Part shown: in pieces, positions 60,602 to 64,000 of the stretch
How the letters are laid out: each line of letters opens with the position of its first letter
Numbering within the stretch: position 1 is the first letter of the stretch
Assembly (NCBI GenBank): GCA_002305725.1
Contig: DBQM01000037.1
Span: 148,632-212,631, forward strand
Length of the DNA stretch: 64,000 bases
Source of the DNA: Ruminococcus sp. UBA1394
Lineage (GTDB): Bacteria; Bacillota; Clostridia; Oscillospirales; Ruminococcaceae
Direction: 5' to 3'
The notes under the pieces: model-generated
Seen by the model: only the letters and a program-made list of their open reading frames with translations
Databases searched by the model: none
What the model was told of the DNA's origin: nothing
Program-made: the position numbers and the translations under genes

Positions 60602-60853
60602 TTAAAACAAATTGTCTGAGCCTAGGTCCTTCGCGCATATACCGCGGATGGGACAGCCGGCGCAGTCGTCGTATTCATCGCATACCGCCTGCTTTTCCGC
60701 CTCCGTAAGCTCTTTGTGAAGCAGGGTGAAAACGACTCCGTCCTCGTTCTTTTCAAGCTCCGCCGTCACGGGAAACCCGTTCTCATCATAGAGACCGTCA
60801 AATCTGGATATTCCGTTTTCAGTCATCGCCTGCGTCATTAATACTTTTCTCAT
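60602..60853 (-). CDS. Small four-Cys ICE protein
   Basis: 83 aa. MRKVLMTQAMTENGISRFDG and FPVTAELEKNEDGVVFTLL are followed by CDEYDDCAGCPIRGIC, a cluster of four Cys that may bind a metal or Fe-S centre. Starts 1 nt after the methylase stop, so coupled to it. No family known to me. Confidence 0.75.
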   Translation of the reverse strand: MRKVLMTQAMTENGISRFDGLYDENGFPVTAELEKNEDGVVFTLLHKELTEAEKQAVCDEYDDCAGCPIRGICAKDLGSDNLF

Positions 60854-61684
60854 TTAAATACCCCCCGTATTTTCGTCAAACATTGAAAGCTGAAGCGCGT
60901 TTCTTTCCGTTTGCCTGTAGTTTGAGATAAACAGCTCGCTGTACATACAGCCGCCTTCGTACCTCTGGGCAAGATTGTTAAGCCTTGATATTTCCTCAAT
61001 ATATATGCCCGGTCCGTCCCACAGCTTCCTGATTTCAGGGCAGTCGTTGTACGATACCAAAAACTTTCCCTTGATTTTCAGAAGCGTATCTCTGAGCCTG
61101 ATATGATCCTCCTTTTTAAAGCCGACGTCCTTGTAGTAGTTTTCAGTTGCAAAGTACGGGGGATCGCAGTAAAAAAAGCTGACGGGGCGGTCGTAATGCC
61201 TTATCAGCCCTTCAAAATCCTTATTCTCGATCACAACCTTCTGCAATCTTCTCGCCGCCATATCTATCTGCGGAAAATCCGCCCACATGGAATGAGGCTG
61301 ACTGCCGAAGCTGTCAAGACCGCTTGCATAGCTGTACCGTATCAGCTGATAGAACTTAGCCGCCCTGTCAGCGTCACGGAATCTGCCGAACAGTCCTTTC
61401 TTATGAAGAGCCGCGATCCAATTAAAGTCCTCGCGGGAATTAAGGACGTACCTGAGCTTGTATTTAAGCTTATTCGGTTTATCCCTGACGCAGCGGTACA
61501 GATTTGCAAGGTTTGAGTTATAGTCGTTCCAGACCTCGAAATCCATGCCCGGCGGTTTATGAAACAGTACCCAGCCTGCCCCTCCGAAAACCTCGATATA
61601 TTTCTCATAGTAAAGCGGAAACCTTGAGAGAATCTCGTCCCTCAGCGCTTTTTTGCCGCCTACCCACGACATGAAACTGTCCAT
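60854..61684 (-). CDS. dam: DNA adenine methyltransferase (Dam/D12 class)
   Basis: 276 aa. It transfers methyl from S-adenosylmethionine to N6 of adenine. N-terminal SWVGGKKALRDEIL and EVFGGAGWVLFHKP (FxGxG, cofactor binding), catalytic FFYCDPPYFATENYY, and LVSYNDCPEI. D12-class order is complete. The frame extends to 61711 with a TTG, but ATG at 61684 has TAGGAG 4 nt upstream. No matching restriction gene is seen, so an orphan enzyme that may protect the element. The leader holds two competing hairpins (61707-61772). Confidence 0.93.
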   Translation of the reverse strand: MDSFMSWVGGKKALRDEILSRFPLYYEKYIEVFGGAGWVLFHKPPGMDFEVWNDYNSNLANLYRCVRDKPNKLKYKLRYVLNSREDFNWIAALHKKGLFGRFRDADRAAKFYQLIRYSYASGLDSFGSQPHSMWADFPQIDMAARRLQKVVIENKDFEGLIRHYDRPVSFFYCDPPYFATENYYKDVGFKKEDHIRLRDTLLKIKGKFLVSYNDCPEIRKLWDGPGIYIEEISRLNNLAQRYEGGCMYSELFISNYRQTERNALQLSMFDENTGGI

Positions 61685-61706
61685 TTTACTCCTATCCGCC
61701 GTTAAC

Positions 61707-61772
61707 GCCAATGACAGAAGTTAAGCCGTTTTGCTAATTACAGAATCTTTTCTGTCATTGGCAAAACGACTT
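61707..61772 (-). promoter_or_regulatory. Leader with two mutually exclusive hairpins upstream of the methylase gene
   Basis: Reading the minus strand: arm B' AAGTCGTTTTGC (61772-61761), arm A' GCCAATGACAGAA (61762-61750), arm B GCAAAACGGCTT (61734-61723), arm A TTCTGTCATTGGC (61719-61707). B'/B pair over 12 bp with one G-U; A'/A pair over 13 bp perfectly. The order B' A' B A makes the two stems compete, because A' lies in the loop of B'/B and they share two bases. Arm A ends about 12 nt before the ribosome binding site. Could be an attenuator, RNA switch or protein-binding leader. Confidence 0.7.
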
Positions 61773-61809
61773 GTCCTCGCGCGGACGGCGCAATTTGCGC
61801 TATAGCTTT

Positions 61810-61819
61810 ATTATCGCAT
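61810..61819 (-). promoter_or_regulatory. Candidate promoter of the methylase leader
   Basis: Minus-strand TATGCGATAAT contains TGC-GATAAT, an extended -10; no good -35. Transcription from here would give a leader of about 115 nt containing both competing hairpins and the palindrome GCGCAAATTGCGC. Confidence 0.4.
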
Positions 61820-61855
61820 ACTTTTCAATCCGCGCCTTTTGTTTTGATTTAAAAA

Positions 61856-61996
61856 TTAAATGTCATTTTTAAGGTTATTTAATTCGTTGTTAAGTCTTTC
61901 GATTTCTCTGTCGGCGTTTTTTGCCGATACCAGAAGGCATCCGACAGTAAGTCCCGCTGTTCCTCCTATCGCCAGACCTATGAATAAATTCAGCAT
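61856..61996 (-). CDS. DUF3789-like small membrane protein
   Basis: 46 aa: MLNLFIGLAIGGTAGLTVGC then LLVSAKNADREIERLNNELN. One transmembrane helix with glycines and a short coiled tail, as in DUF3789 proteins of ICEs. The start overlaps the upstream stop (TAATG), with GGAGATGAAATA as the likely site. It is short, but its form is typical. Confidence 0.75.
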   Translation of the reverse strand: MLNLFIGLAIGGTAGLTVGCLLVSAKNADREIERLNNELNNLKNDI

Positions 61997-62865
61997 TATT
62001 TCATCTCCATTCCAAGCTCTTGAGTTTGTTCGATAAAATCGGCGAACGTAACGATTTCGCCCATAAAGTTCGGCTCCGTATCCTCGGTCAGAGGTATGAA
62101 TCCCTTTTCTCCCAGATCAAGCGGCTCTTTGGTTACGACCGAACCGCCGCGATTAACGGCAACTCTCTTTTCTATTGAACAGAAATGTGATCCGTCGTCC
62201 GATGTTCGTAGCTGAAAGCAGTGCAAACCTTTGGGAATATCAGCGTCTGTTATTCTGTCGTTGGTAAACAGCGCAGTCTGTCCGAATAGTTCTATAAGCT
62301 CGAATTCGTCCTGACTGAAATCAATATACCCTGTTCCGGCTGCGTTTAGGATAAGTCCGTAATCCTCAAGATCGACATCCATAACTTCTGCGGCAAATTC
62401 AAGTCGTTCCTTTTCGCTTTCGGGAAAATAATCTCTTATTCGCTCACCGTCATAATACTGATACCTTCCGCAGTTCATGCCGATATCCTCATCCGCCCAC
62501 TCATGGTTGATTTTAATTTCGGGAAACATTTCCGCCAGCCTTTGTATGACAGGATGCGGCGCTGACCACGCCGTAAGAAATATTATCTCATTATCAGCTC
62601 TTTGCCGGGCATTATTATCAAACCCGTAAGCATTCCATTTTGTTCCCCAGTTGGCTATACACCAGTCGTACCAGTTGTTTTTGCCGTAGAGCTTCATTTC
62701 CTCCCGACCGAGATTGCCGCGGTAGATATTTTCAGGCATAGGAATTATCTTCTCAAAATCAATAGTTCCAAGACCGAGCTCATCGCTTTGGATTTGCTCC
62801 AGAAGCTCCCGAATCTGCTTTCTGTCACCGTTTAATTTGATTATGTTCGTCACATGATTTGGCAT
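61996..62865 (-). CDS. DUF1281/Api92-like ferredoxin-fold protein
   Basis: 289 aa. N-terminus MPNHVTNIIKLNGDRKQIRE, then EKIIPMPENIYRGNLG, NWYDWCIANWGTKWNAYGFD and FLTAWSAPHPVIQRLAEMFP, all hallmarks of the DUF1281 family found in conjugative plasmids and ICEs. C-terminal half specific to this group. Function unknown. AAAGGAGAAAGCG-ATG. Confidence 0.88.
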   Translation of the reverse strand: MPNHVTNIIKLNGDRKQIRELLEQIQSDELGLGTIDFEKIIPMPENIYRGNLGREEMKLYGKNNWYDWCIANWGTKWNAYGFDNNARQRADNEIIFLTAWSAPHPVIQRLAEMFPEIKINHEWADEDIGMNCGRYQYYDGERIRDYFPESEKERLEFAAEVMDVDLEDYGLILNAAGTGYIDFSQDEFELIELFGQTALFTNDRITDADIPKGLHCFQLRTSDDGSHFCSIEKRVAVNRGGSVVTKEPLDLGEKGFIPLTEDTEPNFMGEIVTFADFIEQTQELGMEMK

Positions 62866-62969
62866 TCGCTTTCTCCTTTCCGCGATTGTTTTTCAATTGC
62901 AATCAATGCTGTGCCTAAGGCATTTCCTAAAACACCGTCTGTCAGCATTTCTGTAAATAAATACGCCAT
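62850..62969 (-). CDS. Very small protein overlapping its neighbours
   Basis: 39 aa (MAYLFTEMLTDGVLGNALGT then ALIAIEKQSRK). The start overlaps the upstream stop as TAATG, and the end overlaps the DUF1281 start by 16 nt. Weak hydrophobic segment. Organisation suggests a real coupled gene, but it has no known family. Confidence 0.45.
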   Translation of the reverse strand: MAYLFTEMLTDGVLGNALGTALIAIEKQSRKGESECQIM

Positions 62970-63370
62970 TACATCATCTCCATTTTGAAATCTTCGGTTT
63001 CTTCCATAGAGCAGCGAGCTTCATTCTGTGTTTGTTCATTTTCTGAAACAAAGCCGCCAAGCCTGTTAGGAACATAATCGGAAAGCCATGTGCCGCCGAA
63101 CTGCTCGTGAGTCTGCAATCTCCACATTGCAAGCCTGCCGACATTAAGCTGAACGTCGTCAAACGGAAACAGCAGACAGGTAAGATTTCCGTTATTAAAG
63201 CTATATACCTTTTCAAATCGACTTTCATTCTGCAATATTCCGCTTTCCGTTAACATATCGTTTATGCCGTCGACCCATTCTTTCAGGTCGCCGCCGCAGC
63301 CCTGCAGAACAAGCCCCTCGCTGTCGTTCATTTTTCTCAGATCATGCAAAGATACGCTCTTGATTTCCAT
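62969..63370 (-). CDS. Conserved hypothetical ICE protein
   Basis: 133 aa, acidic, no family recognised (KSVSLHDLRKMNDSEGLVLQ, GCGGDLKEWVDGINDMLTES, CLLFPFDDVQLNVGRLAMW). It overlaps both neighbours in TAATG form, which makes it part of the same operon as the antirepressor and DUF1281 genes. The FNNGNLTCLLFPF section suggests a beta domain. Confidence 0.75.
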   Translation of the reverse strand: MEIKSVSLHDLRKMNDSEGLVLQGCGGDLKEWVDGINDMLTESGILQNESRFEKVYSFNNGNLTCLLFPFDDVQLNVGRLAMWRLQTHEQFGGTWLSDYVPNRLGGFVSENEQTQNEARCSMEETEDFKMEMM

Positions 63371-64000
63371 TAATGCAAAAACTCCTTCCCATAATATTTT
63401 TTCAGCAGACCTATGACAAACAACTGACCCTTGCCTGTGACATAGGTCTGCCGATAGGTTTTTGTCATTGCGGAGGTTTTAAAAACCGACTCCTTCACTT
63501 TAAAATATCCCCGGTCGATATATTTCTGATAGGGGAGATTGTCGGTCATAAGGATACCCATTCCTCTGAGAACGGCGTACAGTCTGTTTCTGCCGACGGG
63601 GGCGCTTTCGGCTCTCGCAAGCTTTGCCATTTCGTTCATATCGATAAGATTATCGGTGTTTGAAACCTGATTTGCAAACTCCACTAGCGGTTTGTCATGC
63701 CGGATACGCTCGTTGAGCTGATCAATACAGCGGAACTGAAGCTTGAAAAGCTCCTTTACCGGTTCTTCACAAAAAGACAGATAATTGTCCACGAACATAT
63801 CCGCATTACCCACATAGCTGCCTGTTCTGCGGATGGTCGGAAGTACCCCGTCAAAAATCCACGCCTCAAATTCCGCCGCTCTCGGAAGTCTGCTGTGTGC
63901 CGCAAGCCTGTAAACGTCACCCTCCGGAATGAATTTTATATTCTGACTGCCGCCATTGGTAAGGAGGCGGCGTTTTGGAGCTGTTGACAAACTCCGAAAA
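63370..64000 (-). CDS. BRO/antirepressor-family protein, 5' end outside window
   Basis: The frame is open to the right edge. BRO-N like part: LTNGGSQNIKFIPEGDVYRL and LPRAAEFEAWIFDGVLPTIR, then a linker and a KilA-C/ANT-type C-terminal domain (MNEMAKLARAESAPVGRNRL, YAVLRGMGILMTDNLPYQKY, GKGQLFVIGLLKKYYG). Phage antirepressors of this class relieve repression; in ICEs they control transfer genes. A TTG at 63990 could be an internal start, but the conserved BRO start should lie further upstream, so it is treated as partial. Confidence 0.85.
   Translation of the reverse strand, partial: FRSLSTAPKRRLLTNGGSQNIKFIPEGDVYRLAAHSRLPRAAEFEAWIFDGVLPTIRRTGSYVGNADMFVDNYLSFCEEPVKELFKLQFRCIDQLNERIRHDKPLVEFANQVSNTDNLIDMNEMAKLARAESAPVGRNRLYAVLRGMGILMTDNLPYQKYIDRGYFKVKESVFKTSAMTKTYRQTYVTGKGQLFVIGLLKKYYGKEFLH

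Noticed and set aside
61707..61772. Full H-type pseudoknot formed by both stems at once
   Set aside because: The two 5' arms share two bases and leave no loop to span a 13-bp stem, so alternative hairpins are more plausible.
1..64000. tRNA, rRNA or CRISPR loci
   Set aside because: None recognised on either strand by eye; a dedicated scan was not possible.

Overview
Organism. The window reads as part of a genome from a cellulolytic, Ruminococcus-like gut or rumen Clostridia (Firmicutes). It has moderate GC, strong GGAGG-type ribosome binding sites, a secreted GH5 cellulase without a dockerin, a FIVAR-repeat surface protein with an NPNTG-type sorting tail, and a large conjugative element whose gene set (VirB4, VirD4, PrgI, TrbL-like, SrtB, Cna_B surface protein, DUF3849/DUF3846, DUF6103, DUF3789) is typical of Tn1549/CTn-like ICEs of gut Clostridia. 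The assignment rests on gene content only; there is no rRNA or housekeeping marker. Almost everything lies on the minus strand.

Layout. (1) 1-1682: NHEJ genes Ku and an ATP-dependent DNA ligase (cut by the window edge), plus a frameshifted small gene. (2) 1738-3838: an Rpn-type PD-(D/E)XK nuclease gene split by an IS3-family element. Removing the element and one 4-bp target duplication restores the reading frame. (3) 4059-8701: surface FIVAR protein and GH5 glycoside hydrolase. (4) 9090-10031: lone tyrosine integrase. (5) 10195-16822: cassette with two catalytic large serine recombinases, one recombinase-like protein lacking the catalytic domain, a RelE/Phd-type toxin-antitoxin pair, MazF with small partners, and a sigma-like regulator. 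(6) 17323-32218: apparent operon encoding lipoprotein, giant RTX protein, second lipoprotein, RTX protein with a DUF2974 lipase-like head, a type I ABC exporter with an inactive C39-like domain, and an HlyD-family adaptor. (7) 32312-64000: the conjugation region, continuing past the right edge. It runs from relaxase and relaxosome protein through ArdA-like, NlpC/P60, Fic, VirB4, PrgI, TrbL-like, VirD4 (split by an LtrB-like group II intron), primase, sortase B, thioester/Cna_B adhesin and regulatory genes to a BRO-type antirepressor.

How it works together. Regions 5-7 look like one integrative conjugative element or a nested set of them: relaxase, coupling protein, mating-pair proteins, cell-wall hydrolase and sortase-anchored adhesin for transfer, with the recombinase cassette or tyrosine integrase for excision and integration. 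The RTX operon sits in a cargo position between the relaxase and the recombinases. Calcium-binding RTX proteins without signal peptides, next to a dedicated ABC/HlyD exporter, are unusual in a Gram-positive background. Each RTX gene is translationally coupled to an upstream lipoprotein gene, and the two RTX proteins share an almost identical C-terminus, the expected place for a type I secretion signal. I consider this operon the most likely undescribed system here.

Second-rank signals are two mutually exclusive 12- and 13-bp hairpins in the leader of the Dam-type methylase gene, a relaxase whose conserved N-terminus is only reachable from a CTG codon, a duplicated relaxase 3' end, and loss of the nucleotidyl-accepting lysine in the ligase. 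All functional statements are from motif reading without database searches.
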